Positions 14,606 to 22,904 of a DNA stretch of 44,691 bases are shown one piece after another; the first letter of the stretch is position 1, and each line of letters opens with the position of its first letter. The notes beneath the pieces were generated by a model. That model saw nothing but the letters and a program-made list of their open reading frames with translations. It made no database searches and was not told the origin of the DNA. The DNA comes from Oscillospiraceae bacterium (GTDB lineage: Bacteria; Bacillota; Clostridia; Oscillospirales; Oscillospiraceae): assembly GCA_016296635.1 (NCBI GenBank), contig JAEDIZ010000008.1, forward strand, positions 1 to 44,691. The letters are read 5' to 3'. The position numbers and the translations under genes are program-made.

Positions 14606-14634
14606 ATTATAGGATGTATCTTCATAAAAGTCAA
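14606..14634 (-). promoter_or_regulatory. Promoter of the phosphoribosyltransferase
   Basis: On the minus strand TTGACT (14629-14634) and TATAAT (14606-14611) are 17 bp apart, a near-consensus sigma-A promoter. Confidence 0.85.
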
Positions 14635-14728
14635 ATCTTTTCAGCCATGCCGAACGGTTTTCAAAACTTTGTGCATAACCGCAAAAAGGGTTTGTATTTT
14701 TTTGTGAGATTCTATGCATGAAAATTGA

Positions 14729-14757
14729 TTGTATTCCGGAATCTATGTCTGTATAAT
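14729..14757 (+). promoter_or_regulatory. Promoter of the NCS2 permease
   Basis: TTGTAT (14729-14734) and TATAAT (14752-14757) are 17 bp apart, about 80 bp before the gene. Confidence 0.7.
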
Positions 14758-14766
14758 AAAATCTGT

Positions 14767-14795
14767 AAAAAGTTTTTGTTCTCCAAAAACTTTTT
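14767..14795 (+). other. AT-rich hairpin in the permease leader
   Basis: AAAAAGTTTTTG pairs with CAAAAACTTTTT around the loop TTCTC, a 12-bp stem in the untranslated leader right after the transcription start. It is too AT-rich for a classic terminator but could protect the 5' end or act in attenuation. Confidence 0.5.
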
Positions 14796-14835
14796 GGTCA
14801 AAAATGAAAAAGAGGGATGGGAGGATATTTCTACA

Positions 14836-16239
14836 ATGGAGAAATTCTTCAAACTGAACGAACGCGGCACCACCGTCCGTACCGAGATCGTCGCCGGTAT
14901 CACCACGTTCATGGCAATGGCCTACATTCTGATGGTCAACGCCGGCATGTTTGCTGACCTGGGAACCGTTTCCTACGGTGCAGTTTACATCGCAACCGCA
15001 ATTTCCGCTGTCATCGGTACCGTTCTGATCGGTCTGCTGGCAAATCTGCCGTTGGCTCAGGCTTCCGGCATGGGTCTGAACGCATTCTTCGTCTACACCG
15101 TCTGCTTCGCCTTCGGTCTGAGCTATGCAAACGCGCTTGTCTGCGTTCTGGTTGACGGTCTCGTCTTCGTCCTGCTGACCGTCACCGGTCTTCGCAAGAT
15201 GATCTTCAAGGCAATCCCCGAGTGTGTCAAGGTCGCTATCTCCGCCGGTATCGGCCTGTTCATCGCCTTCATCGGCATGCAGAATGTCGGTCTGGTTGTT
15301 GACGACGGTGCTACCCTCGTGAACCTGCACTCGTTCAACCTGCTTGCAGGCAGCGTTACCTGGCCCGAAATCATGCCCATCATCGTCACCATTCTTGCTG
15401 TTTTCGCAATCGGTGCTATGGGTCACCGCAAGGTGAAGGGCGCTGTCCTCTGGGGCATGCTCGGCGGCGCAGCTGCTTACTACATCCTCGGCTTCATCAC
15501 CGTTCCCGATTTCTATGCAACCAGCGTTGCTTCCAACCTGTCCTCCGACTTCTTCGGTGCATTCCGTGATTTCGGCACCATGGCATTCGGCAAGGTCATC
15601 ACCGAGGGCTTCGACTTCTCCGCCTACATCTCTGCACACGGCATGAGCGATTTCATCATCATGTTCGTTACCACCATGCTTGCATTCTGCATGGTCGATA
15701 TGTTCGATACCATGGGCACCCTCTATGGCGCCTGCGCTACCGGCAACCTGCTGACCGAAGAGGGCGAAGTTCCCAACATCGACAAGGCTATGCTGGCTGA
15801 TGCTGTTGCTACCTGCTGCGGCGCTGTCTGCGGTACCTCCACCGTCACCACTTTCGTTGAATCCGCTTCCGGTGTCGCAGAAGGCGGCCGTACCGGTCTT
15901 GCTTCTCTGTCCACCGCTGCCATGTTCTTCATCGCCATGTTCCTGGCTCCCGTTGCTCAGCTGATCCCCACCTGCGCAACTGCTGCAGCTCTGATCTACG
16001 TTGGCGTTCTGATGATGGGCAACGTCAAGGGCATCAACTGGGATGACCCCACCTCCGCGGTTGTCGGCTTCCTGACCATGGCTATCATGCCCCTGACCTA
16101 CAATATCTCCTACGGTATTGCCTTCGGCCTGATCTCCTATGTGTTCATCAAGACCTTCACCGGCAAGATCAAGGATATCAACGTCGGCACCTGGATCATC
16201 ACGATCCTCTTCGCTCTGATGTTCTTCCTCACCAGATAA
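14836..16239 (+). CDS. NCS2 (AzgA/PbuG-type) purine permease
   Basis: This is a proton-coupled nucleobase importer, probably for hypoxanthine, guanine or adenine. The 467-aa protein has about 13 hydrophobic segments. It opens MEKFFKLNERGTTVRTEIVAG and carries the AzgA-group motifs ITTFMAMAYILMVN and ASGMGLNAFFVYTV, followed later by DMFDTMGTLYGAC and GTSTVTTFVESASGVAEGG, which line the substrate site. GGGAGG lies 12 bases before the ATG at 14836; the longer open frame crosses the promoter. It is divergent from a purine phosphoribosyltransferase, giving an uptake-and-salvage pair. Its codon use is strongly biased, like rpe, suggesting high expression. Confidence 0.93.
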   Translation: MEKFFKLNERGTTVRTEIVAGITTFMAMAYILMVNAGMFADLGTVSYGAVYIATAISAVIGTVLIGLLANLPLAQASGMGLNAFFVYTVCFAFGLSYANALVCVLVDGLVFVLLTVTGLRKMIFKAIPECVKVAISAGIGLFIAFIGMQNVGLVVDDGATLVNLHSFNLLAGSVTWPEIMPIIVTILAVFAIGAMGHRKVKGAVLWGMLGGAAAYYILGFITVPDFYATSVASNLSSDFFGAFRDFGTMAFGKVITEGFDFSAYISAHGMSDFIIMFVTTMLAFCMVDMFDTMGTLYGACATGNLLTEEGEVPNIDKAMLADAVATCCGAVCGTSTVTTFVESASGVAEGGRTGLASLSTAAMFFIAMFLAPVAQLIPTCATAAALIYVGVLMMGNVKGINWDDPTSAVVGFLTMAIMPLTYNISYGIAFGLISYVFIKTFTGKIKDINVGTWIITILFALMFFLTR

Positions 16240-16253
16240 TTATCTGAAATATC

Positions 16254-16290
16254 AAACCGCCTCGGAAGAAATTCCGAGGCGGTTTTTCTA
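16254..16290 (+). terminator. Intrinsic terminator after the NCS2 permease
   Basis: A 14-bp stem (AAACCGCCTCGGAA with its complement, loop GAAA) is followed by TTTTTCTAT. Confidence 0.93.
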
Positions 16291-16301
16291 TGCTTTCTGA
16301 T

Positions 16302-17324
16302 TCAGGTATTGAGCAGAAGCGCTTCATCGATGCAGAGCTTTCCACCCTGCTCCAAAAGTCCCACATGGCACTTCGCCGCAATCTCAAACAGCTTGTCGCC
16401 GTCCATGCCGGTCAGATTGTCCACCTTGTCAATGAACTTCTGTGCCTCCGGATGGAAGGAGGAAAGGGTAATAAAGATGCCGCGGGAGCCCTGCTCGGCA
16501 CACACGGCGCCATAAAACTCGCGCACATCCTTGGCCGTCATGACCGCGTGGCGGTTCTTCATCTGCATGAGGATCGTTTCCCGGTATCCAAGATCGTCCG
16601 TGGTATGGATGATGCCGTCAATGCCGCCGTCATTGGAGCCGCCGGTAACGGCACCTGCATCCACCTGCTTGCCCGTCATCTGATAGTAGGCTCTGAGCAG
16701 ATTAACGCTGTAGGCTTCAAACCATTCTCCGCCCTTGGTGTGAATAGCCTCCAGAAAGCAATGCTTCAGATCGCCGCCGTGCGCTGCCTCCCGCAGAAAG
16801 CCGCCCAGCTCTGTGGCCGGATATTTGTCTTCGCTCGCAAGGCGGTATCCTCTGGAAAGCTTTTTGATGCTTCCCTCGTTCTGCAGCGCCGTCAGCTCCT
16901 GCCCGAGGGTGCTGCGCAGGGCATTGTTGTCATCCCGCGACTGCGTTGCGTTCACGCCGAATTGCTTTTCCGCATGCTGAAAAAGCTCCTGCTTGCCTGC
17001 AGTTTTGCCGCCTGCAAGGCAGGCAAGAATAAACTCCCGCACCTCAAACGCCGAAAAGTGCGGCCGCGGCAGCTCCTGCAGGCGCAGATATCCTGCCTCA
17101 CTCTCTGTGATATAGCCTGCATGGATCAGTGCCGTCAGAATCGTTCCGATGCGGTTTTTTGTTCTTGTAAAGACAGAATCCGGGCTTTCATCGGAGCTGT
17201 CCAGCTGCAGCTGCGCCGCGCAGGCCTCGATCAGCTGCTTGCGCCGGAGCTTTCCTTCGCCCTTTTCCGCCAATGCGCACAGCAGCGTCCGCATCTGTGC
17301 TTCCGAAGCAGCAATTACATCCAT
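16302..17324 (-). CDS. Mrr-type restriction endonuclease-like protein
   Basis: The 340-aa protein has an N-terminal winged-helix/Mrr_N-like half (about 1-165) and a C-terminal PD-(D/E)xK nuclease domain (about 190-325). The catalytic elements are visible as GGSNDGGIDGII (Asp236) and ILMQMKN (Gln254-x-Lys256), the D...QxK form typical of Mrr_cat, with an upstream Glu in GGEWFEAYSV. Mrr enzymes cut methylated or otherwise modified foreign DNA (type IV restriction) without a methyltransferase. None is nearby, consistent with that. It has its own promoter. A housekeeping DNA-repair role is an alternative. Confidence 0.85.
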   Translation of the reverse strand: MDVIAASEAQMRTLLCALAEKGEGKLRRKQLIEACAAQLQLDSSDESPDSVFTRTKNRIGTILTALIHAGYITESEAGYLRLQELPRPHFSAFEVREFILACLAGGKTAGKQELFQHAEKQFGVNATQSRDDNNALRSTLGQELTALQNEGSIKKLSRGYRLASEDKYPATELGGFLREAAHGGDLKHCFLEAIHTKGGEWFEAYSVNLLRAYYQMTGKQVDAGAVTGGSNDGGIDGIIHTTDDLGYRETILMQMKNRHAVMTAKDVREFYGAVCAEQGSRGIFITLSSFHPEAQKFIDKVDNLTGMDGDKLFEIAAKCHVGLLEQGGKLCIDEALLLNT

Positions 17325-17361
17325 GGCTATACCTCCTGCCGTTTATTATTCATCTGACTTT

Positions 17362-17390
17362 ATCATACGCCGAACGGGCAAAAATTACAA
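17362..17390 (-). promoter_or_regulatory. Promoter of the Mrr-like gene
   Basis: On the minus strand TTGTAA (17385-17390) and TATGAT (17362-17367) are 17 bp apart, about 40 bp before the start codon. Confidence 0.7.
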
Positions 17391-17406
17391 GCCTACGGGA
17401 ATACAG

Positions 17407-17436
17407 AAAACCGGACGGTTGCCCGTCCGGTTTTTT
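17407..17436 (-). terminator. Terminator at the end of the rnf operon
   Basis: A 12-bp stem (AAAACCGGACGG with CCGTCCGGTTTT) lies directly behind the rnfB stop. The stem ends in A/T runs on both sides, so it can work in both directions. Confidence 0.9.
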
Positions 17437-17439
17437 CTG

Positions 17440-18249
17440 TTAAACTCTGTGTGCGCCGGAGAAATCCTGCACACGCAATGCGCCGGTGATGCAGACCTCG
17501 GCGCACTTGCCGCAACCGATGCACTTGTCCGGATCAACATGGGCAAGGTTGTTTGTGATCGTGATGGCACCCTGCTCGCAAACCTTCTCGCACTTATGGC
17601 AGCCGATGCAGCCCATGGTGCAGGCCTTGCGCGTCACAGCGCCCTTATCCACATTGGAGCAGATGACCATGGCCTTGATGACATCCGGAACTACGGTGAT
17701 GACCTGCTGCGGGCATTCCTTTGCGCACATGCCGCAGCCGATGCACTTCTTCAGATCCACGTGGGCAATGCCCTTGACCATGCAGATGGCATCCTTCGGG
17801 CAGACCTTCGTGCAGTCGCCCAGGCCCATGCAGCCGTAGATGCAGCTGCCTGCGCCGCCGAAGAACAGCTTTGCTGCCCGGCAGGACTCAATGCCGCGAT
17901 AATCTTCCTTGACGGAGGTTGCCTCGCAAGTGCCGCTGCAGCGGACAACTGCGATCTTTTCGATGACGTCCTGGGCCTCTACGCCGAGCACCTCGGCGAT
18001 CTTTGCAGCAACGGCATCGGCGCCGGGGACGCAGAGATTCGTCTTTGTGCCGGGCTCCAGCAGGGCTCTGGCATAGCCGTCGCAGCCGGAATAGCCGCAG
18101 GCACCGCAGTTTGCGCCAGGCAGACAGTCACGGATCACGGGAAAGCGTTCGTCCTCTTTGACAGCCATGACGCTGGATGCCACAGAAAGACCCACGCCGC
18201 AGATCAGACCGATGATTGTAACGGCCAGAATCGGAATCAGAATTTCCAT
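17440..18249 (-). CDS. rnfB: Rnf complex iron-sulfur subunit RnfB
   Basis: RnfB takes electrons from reduced ferredoxin into the membrane-bound Rnf complex. The 269-aa protein has an N-terminal membrane helix (about 3-28), an Fe4S motif CGACGYSGCDGYA near residue 49, and a C-terminal region with four CxxCxxC-type clusters ending CIGCGKCAEVC. It is the last gene of the operon (order C-D-G-E-A-B, standard for Clostridia), 15 bp after rnfA. Confidence 0.96.
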   Translation of the reverse strand: MEILIPILAVTIIGLICGVGLSVASSVMAVKEDERFPVIRDCLPGANCGACGYSGCDGYARALLEPGTKTNLCVPGADAVAAKIAEVLGVEAQDVIEKIAVVRCSGTCEATSVKEDYRGIESCRAAKLFFGGAGSCIYGCMGLGDCTKVCPKDAICMVKGIAHVDLKKCIGCGMCAKECPQQVITVVPDVIKAMVICSNVDKGAVTRKACTMGCIGCHKCEKVCEQGAITITNNLAHVDPDKCIGCGKCAEVCITGALRVQDFSGAHRV

Positions 18250-18264
18250 ATATGCTGCCCTCCC

Positions 18265-18858
18265 TTACTTAAACAGCCGGTCGAGAACGCCGGTAAAGCC
18301 AAAGAACGACAGGGAAACGATTGCCGCGGAAATGAGCGTGATGGGCAGGCCCTGGAAGCTCTTGGGCGGCTCCGCGTTTTCCACACGGGATCTTACGCCG
18401 GAGAACAGAACCATTGCCATGAAGAAGCCGAGGCCGCAGCCCAGTGCCGTCAGCAGAGATTCGCCGTAAGTAAGGCCGTCGGAAATGCAGTTCATGGTGA
18501 CGCCGAGTACGCCGCAGTTCGTAGTGATGAGCGGCAGGAACACGCCCAAAGACTTATGCAGCGCCGGGATATAACGCTTCAGAACGATTTCCACCAGCTG
18601 CACCAGCGCAGCGATGACGAGGATGAAAACGACTGTTTCCATGTAGGTAAAGTCGATTCTGCCCGCCAGCAGCAGATGGTAGATGGGCCATGTAACAGCC
18701 GTTGCCAGAACCTCAACAAAGATGACCGCAATGGACATACCCGTAGCCTGATCCAGCTTCTTGGAGACGCCGAGGAACGGGCAGATGCCGAGGAATTTGA
18801 CCAGTACGTAGTTGTTGGTGATGGCGGCGGTCAGGATGACAAAGAGAATGGTTTTCAT
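18265..18858 (-). CDS. rnfA: Rnf complex membrane subunit RnfA
   Basis: RnfA is a six-helix membrane subunit that, with RnfE, holds the membrane [2Fe-2S] cluster and couples electron flow to ion pumping. The protein is 197 aa. Family motifs are NNYVLVKFLGICPFLGVSKK (about 16-35), with the cluster Cys, and ITTNCGVLGV with the second Cys. The ATG overlaps the rnfE stop (ATGA). Confidence 0.97.
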   Translation of the reverse strand: MKTILFVILTAAITNNYVLVKFLGICPFLGVSKKLDQATGMSIAVIFVEVLATAVTWPIYHLLLAGRIDFTYMETVVFILVIAALVQLVEIVLKRYIPALHKSLGVFLPLITTNCGVLGVTMNCISDGLTYGESLLTALGCGLGFFMAMVLFSGVRSRVENAEPPKSFQGLPITLISAAIVSLSFFGFTGVLDRLFK

Positions 18859-19535
18859 TTCGCAGCCGCCTCCTTTCCGGCACAGGGCTTACCGCAGCCG
18901 CCGCAGTTGGCGCAGTCAGAGCAGCCGAATTCCGTTTTCTTGATGGCCTTACCCTTGGAAATCTTGTTGACCAGCGCGATCATGCAGCCGTAAACAAAGA
19001 AGCCGCCGGGAGCCATGGTGAGAATGCCGATGGGATTTTCATTGAGCCAGGGGATGGGCAGGCCGCAGAAGGTACCTGCGCCCAGCACTTCGCGGATCAC
19101 AGCCATGGCGCAGATAGCCAGCGTAAAGCCGAGGCCCATGCCCGCGCCGTCAATGGCGGAATCCACAACGCCGTGCTTGTTGGCATACATCTCGGCTCTG
19201 CCGAGAATGATGCAGTTGACAACGATCAGGGAAAGGTACACGCCCAGAGACTGATACAGACTGTAGGCATATGCCTTCATGATGAGCTCCACGACGGTGA
19301 CGAAACCGGCGATCACCGTGATGTAGCACGGGATGCGGACGCGGTTCGGAATGACGTTTCTGAGAGCGGAGATCGCCATGTTGGAGCAAATCAGAACGAT
19401 GGTAGCCGCAATGCCCATACCGAAGGCAGCGGTCACGGAGGTGGAGATTGCCAGCGTCGGGCAGGTGCCGAGCACCAGAACCAGAACGGGGTTTTCCTTG
19501 ATGAGGCCCTTGAGGAAGTTTTTCATCTTACTCAT
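18855..19535 (-). CDS. rnfE: Rnf complex membrane subunit RnfE
   Basis: RnfE pairs with RnfA as an inverted-topology homologue and carries the other half of the membrane iron-sulfur site. The 226-aa protein has about six helices, with NPVLVLVLGTCPTLAISTS and LIVVNCIILGRAEMYA holding the conserved Cys residues. The C-terminal tail has an extra Cys-rich stretch (CSDCANCGGCGKPCAGKEA) beyond the normal core. Such tails occur in some clostridial RnfE proteins and might bind another metal cluster. It is one base downstream of rnfG. Confidence 0.96.
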   Translation of the reverse strand: MSKMKNFLKGLIKENPVLVLVLGTCPTLAISTSVTAAFGMGIAATIVLICSNMAISALRNVIPNRVRIPCYITVIAGFVTVVELIMKAYAYSLYQSLGVYLSLIVVNCIILGRAEMYANKHGVVDSAIDGAGMGLGFTLAICAMAVIREVLGAGTFCGLPIPWLNENPIGILTMAPGGFFVYGCMIALVNKISKGKAIKKTEFGCSDCANCGGCGKPCAGKEAAAK

Positions 19536-19536
19536 T

Positions 19537-20073
19537 TCACTTTGCCTCCTTTACCAGATCAAATGCCGCGAAGGCATTTTCCACGCAGCCGCGATAGGCC
19601 GTGGAAGTGATAGTCGCATGGGAAACGGCGTTGACGCCTTCCAGAGAAGCATCCTTACCGGCATACTGCTCGGTGTACTCGGGATTCGCCGTCTTGCCGC
19701 CGAGCGTAGAAGTCTCGCTGGAAACATCCATGGTCTTGCAGGAGAGGATCCTGCCGTCGGGATCGATGGCGCACATCACTTCGATGGTGCCGCCGAAGCC
19801 CTGACCCTGCACGGTGAAGATGTAGCCCAGTGTTTCGCTGCTGGATTTGGCAAGATACGCACTCTTGATGCAGTCGGGCAGCTCTTTTTCGATCGCTTCA
19901 AACTCGCTTGCCGCAGGAATGACTTCCTGCCGGGCAGCGATTGCTCTTGCATCCGCGTTTGCGGCGGAAACGGGAGCCGTGAAGCTGTTGACAACTGCCA
20001 GCAGGCCGGAAACCACAAGGCAGATCACAACCAGCACTACGACGCTTTTGATGATTTCTTTCTTTTCTTTCAT
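19537..20073 (-). CDS. rnfG: Rnf complex FMN subunit RnfG
   Basis: RnfG carries a covalently bound FMN on the outside of the membrane. The 178-aa protein has one N-terminal helix (about 9-30) and an FMN-binding domain ending in NAVSHATITSTAYRG, where Thr154 of the SHAT motif is the predicted ApbE-modified residue. The usual SGAT motif here reads SHAT and the preceding Asp is Asn. The start MKEKKEII at 20073 overlaps the rnfD stop by four bases; upstream sequence in this frame belongs to rnfD. Confidence 0.95.
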   Translation of the reverse strand: MKEKKEIIKSVVVLVVICLVVSGLLAVVNSFTAPVSAANADARAIAARQEVIPAASEFEAIEKELPDCIKSAYLAKSSSETLGYIFTVQGQGFGGTIEVMCAIDPDGRILSCKTMDVSSETSTLGGKTANPEYTEQYAGKDASLEGVNAVSHATITSTAYRGCVENAFAAFDLVKEAK

Positions 20074-20975
20074 GCCTTCACACCTCCAAACGGTTTCGTC
20101 CGCGTCCACTTGGTGATGTACGGCGTCAGAATGTTCATAAACAGAATCGCAAAGGATACGCCCTCGGCGTAGGAGCCGAAGAAGCGGATCAGCACCGTCA
20201 GAATGCCGGCGCCGACGCCGAAGATCGCGCGGCCGGCCTTGGTGGGCGGGGTGGTTGCATAGTCCGTTGCCATGAAGATGGCACCCAGCATCAGACCGCC
20301 GGAGAGGATCTGGCGGACAGCATCCTGACCGAACACAAAGCTCAGCACGAACACGGTACCGACAAAGCAGGCCGGAGTATGCCATGTGATGATGCCGCGG
20401 ATCAGCAGATAGATGAAGCCCAGCAGAAGCGCTGCCGCGCAGGTTTCGCCAATGCAGCCGCCGTGCCAGCCGAGAAGCAGATTCAGAAGATCCGGCGTCT
20501 GGCCGTTTTGCAGCATGGCAAGAGGCGTTGCCGAAGACACGCCGTCCGGATAAACCCAGCCGGTCATGGAGCTGGAGAACGCAAGGAACAGAACGATTCT
20601 TGCGGTGATGGCGGGATTTGCAAAGTTCTTGCCGATGCCGCCGAAGAGCATCTTGATTGCAACGATGGCAACCAGATCGCCGAAGATCAGCTGCCAGATG
20701 GGCAGGCTGACCGGCACATTGTAGGCCAGCAGGATGCCGGTCACAACGGCAGAAAGATCACAAATGGTGCTCTTTGTGCCGCAGATTTTTTCAAAGCCCC
20801 ACTCAAAAAACACGCAGGCAGCAGCGCTGACAGCGGTGAGCAGCAGGGCACGCAGGCCGAAGATCACGGTTGCCGCGATCAGGGCCGGGCAAAGCGCAAT
20901 AATAACGTCCAGCATGATGCGCTTTGTAGAGATCTTTGCGTGAATGTGCGGGGAAGCAGATACGATCATACTCAT
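20070..20975 (-). CDS. rnfD: Rnf complex FMN subunit RnfD
   Basis: RnfD is a polytopic membrane subunit with covalent FMN and is part of the ion path. The 301-aa protein has about nine or ten helices. The flavinylation motif is DGVSSATPLA with Thr150 as the probable FMN site, a good match to the Dgx-s-g-A-T consensus recognised by ApbE. A typical start MSMIVSASPHIHAK is present. It overlaps both neighbours by four bases (ATGA). Confidence 0.96.
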   Translation of the reverse strand: MSMIVSASPHIHAKISTKRIMLDVIIALCPALIAATVIFGLRALLLTAVSAAACVFFEWGFEKICGTKSTICDLSAVVTGILLAYNVPVSLPIWQLIFGDLVAIVAIKMLFGGIGKNFANPAITARIVLFLAFSSSMTGWVYPDGVSSATPLAMLQNGQTPDLLNLLLGWHGGCIGETCAAALLLGFIYLLIRGIITWHTPACFVGTVFVLSFVFGQDAVRQILSGGLMLGAIFMATDYATTPPTKAGRAIFGVGAGILTVLIRFFGSYAEGVSFAILFMNILTPYITKWTRTKPFGGVKA

Positions 20976-22336
20976 GCCTTCTGCGCCTCCTTTCCTTCGG
21001 GCTGATTTGCTTTTCTCATTTCCTCCATGGCTTTCTGCTGGGCATTGTAAGCAGCCAGCATCGCCTTGGAGAGTTTATTGGTCTGTACCAGCGGCCGGTT
21101 TGCCGGGCAGCCAAAGCTGCAGCAGCCGCATTCCATGCAGATATTGACCTTCAGTTCTTTCAGCTTTTCAATATCTCTGCGCTGATACGCCATTTCAAGC
21201 TCTGCCGGCTGCAGACGCAGCGGGCAATGGGCAATACATCTGCCGCAATGGATGCAGGCCGTAGGTTCCGGCACATCGGCATCCGCTTCTGCCATAGCAA
21301 GGATTGCGTTGGTGCTCTTGAGGATGGGCTGATCCAGATCCGGCACGGCAATACCCATCATCGGGCCGCCGTAAAGGATCTTCTTGGGCTCTGCGCAAAA
21401 ACCGCCCGACATCTCAAATACGTCCTTCATGGACATGCCGATGGGGACAATGACGTTCTTCGGCTTCTGAACGGCGGAGCCGTCCACCGTCACGCACTTT
21501 TCAACCAGCGGCATACCGGTTCTGCAGTAGGAAGCGATATTTGCCAACGTCGTGCAGTTCAGCACGATAGCACCAACATCCAGAGGCAGTTTGCCTTCCG
21601 GAACAGTCTCGCCCAGTGTGTTGTAGATCAGTACTTTTTCGCCGCCCTGCGGATAAGTGGAAGGCAGCGCGCAGACCTCCATATGTTCCTCTTCCTCGAG
21701 CAGCTTGCGGTAAAGGCGGATGCAGGAAGGCTTGTTATCCTCAATCGCAAAGATCAGACGTGGAACCTGAAAATACTTCTGAACCAGCTTTGCGCCCTCA
21801 TACACGTCCTGCGAGCGATCTAACATGGTTCGGGTATCGGATGTAATATAGGGCTCGCACTCTGCGCCGTTGATGATCACGGCTCTGACCTGCTCCAGAT
21901 CCTTCACGGTCAGCTTGACGACCGTCGGGAAACCTGCGCCGCCGAGACCCACCATACCGCTGGCACGCACAGCATTCAGAAAATCCTGCATGGTTTCGAT
22001 CTTCGGAGGTTCAATGCCCTCCCAAACATCGCGGGTTCCGTCCGACTGGATCACGACTGTCGGCGTCATACGTCCATTGGACTGAAGCTTCTCGCCGATT
22101 TTCTTGACCGTACCGGAGATACTGGCATAAATCGGTGCCGAAACAAAGCCGCCTGCTTCTGCAATCAGCTGTCCGATTTTTACCGTGTCGCCCGGTTTGA
22201 CCACGGGCTTTGCCGGCGCACCGATGTGCATAGACATCGGGATCTCGACCGTTTCCGGCAGCGGCAAGCGTACCGGTTCCAGTTTCGCCGTATTTTTTCT
22301 GTGCGGAACATGCACACCGTGCAGTTGTTTCTTCAT
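20972..22336 (-). CDS. rnfC: Rnf complex NADH-binding subunit RnfC
   Basis: RnfC is the peripheral subunit that exchanges electrons with NAD(H), with FMN and two [4Fe-4S] clusters. The 454-aa protein begins MKKQLHGVHVPHRKNTAKLEPV. It has a barrel-sandwich segment (IGAPAKPVVKPGDTVKIGQ), the FMN/NAD motif VGLGGAGFPTVVKL followed by NGAECEPYI, and the cluster motifs CIHCGRCIAHCP and CMECGCCSFGCP. GAGGAGG precedes the ATG at 22336; a longer frame reaching 22453 runs through an intergenic hairpin and is rejected. Confidence 0.96.
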   Translation of the reverse strand: MKKQLHGVHVPHRKNTAKLEPVRLPLPETVEIPMSMHIGAPAKPVVKPGDTVKIGQLIAEAGGFVSAPIYASISGTVKKIGEKLQSNGRMTPTVVIQSDGTRDVWEGIEPPKIETMQDFLNAVRASGMVGLGGAGFPTVVKLTVKDLEQVRAVIINGAECEPYITSDTRTMLDRSQDVYEGAKLVQKYFQVPRLIFAIEDNKPSCIRLYRKLLEEEEHMEVCALPSTYPQGGEKVLIYNTLGETVPEGKLPLDVGAIVLNCTTLANIASYCRTGMPLVEKCVTVDGSAVQKPKNVIVPIGMSMKDVFEMSGGFCAEPKKILYGGPMMGIAVPDLDQPILKSTNAILAMAEADADVPEPTACIHCGRCIAHCPLRLQPAELEMAYQRRDIEKLKELKVNICMECGCCSFGCPANRPLVQTNKLSKAMLAAYNAQQKAMEEMRKANQPEGKEAQKA

Positions 22337-22372
22337 ACAACCGCCTCCTCTTTTTTGGTAAAAGGCTGATTT

Positions 22373-22389
22373 CCGGCAGCATCTGCCGG
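22373..22389 (-). other. Hairpin between the Gx transporter gene and rnfC
   Basis: CCGGCAG-CAT-CTGCCGG is a perfect 7-bp stem in the 76-bp gap inside the operon. No U-run follows, so it is more likely an mRNA processing or stability element that separates the accessory genes from rnfCDGEAB. Confidence 0.45.
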
Positions 22390-22412
22390 CCCCCAGCATC
22401 ATTTTTCTGAAT

Positions 22413-22904
22413 TCATCCGTTTTTCCGCAGCCTGTGCAAAACCAGCTGCGCACACAGACCGGTAAATGCTCCCGTCACAATGCCGGACAGAAGCAGTACC
22501 GGCAGATAATAAACAATTTCCTTTGTTCCCGTCATGAAAACCGCTGCCGCGATCTGTCCGAGATTATGTGCCATTGCCGCAAAAACGCTGCAGACCCAAA
22601 GCCGGTCTGACGGCATTTTTCGCAGCGCAAGCATCACGAAAAAGGCAAGAAGCCCTCCTGAAAGACTGTAAAGCAGCGCCATTGTCTGTCCCGTGATGAT
22701 GCTGCCAAGCATCACGCGGATCAGGAACAGACTAAATGCCCAGCCGGGGCCGAGCACCTGCAGCGCAAACAGCGTAAAAATATTGGACAGGCCCGGCTTG
22801 ATGCCGGGAATGGAAGTCAGCGGCGGAATCTGCGATTCGATTACAAAAACCACCAGCGCCGCTGCCGTCAGCAGTGCGCATCTTGTCAGCTTCTGCGTTT
22901 TCAT
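22413..22904 (-). CDS. Gx transporter family protein (Hpre_diP_synt_I)
   Basis: The 163-aa hydrophobic protein has about five membrane helices. The segment VIESQIPPLTSIPGIKPGLSNIFTLFAL, given here as its conserved PGIKPGLSNI core near residue 33, is diagnostic of the family once called heptaprenyl diphosphate synthase component I and now called Gx transporter. It resembles ECF-type substrate-binding subunits, and substrate is unknown. The start at 22904 has GGGAGGG and overlaps the upstream stop by one base (TGATG). The trio apbE / NusG-domain-II / Gx with rnf is recurrent in Firmicutes, suggesting a role in flavin or quinone redox biology. Confidence 0.88.
   Translation of the reverse strand: MKTQKLTRCALLTAAALVVFVIESQIPPLTSIPGIKPGLSNIFTLFALQVLGPGWAFSLFLIRVMLGSIITGQTMALLYSLSGGLLAFFVMLALRKMPSDRLWVCSVFAAMAHNLGQIAAAVFMTGTKEIVYYLPVLLLSGIVTGAFTGLCAQLVLHRLRKNG

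Noticed and set aside
17149..18993. Long plus-strand open frame opposite Mrr and rnfB/rnfA
   Set aside because: Ala/Asp/His-rich composition of a shadow frame; the minus-strand genes are certain.
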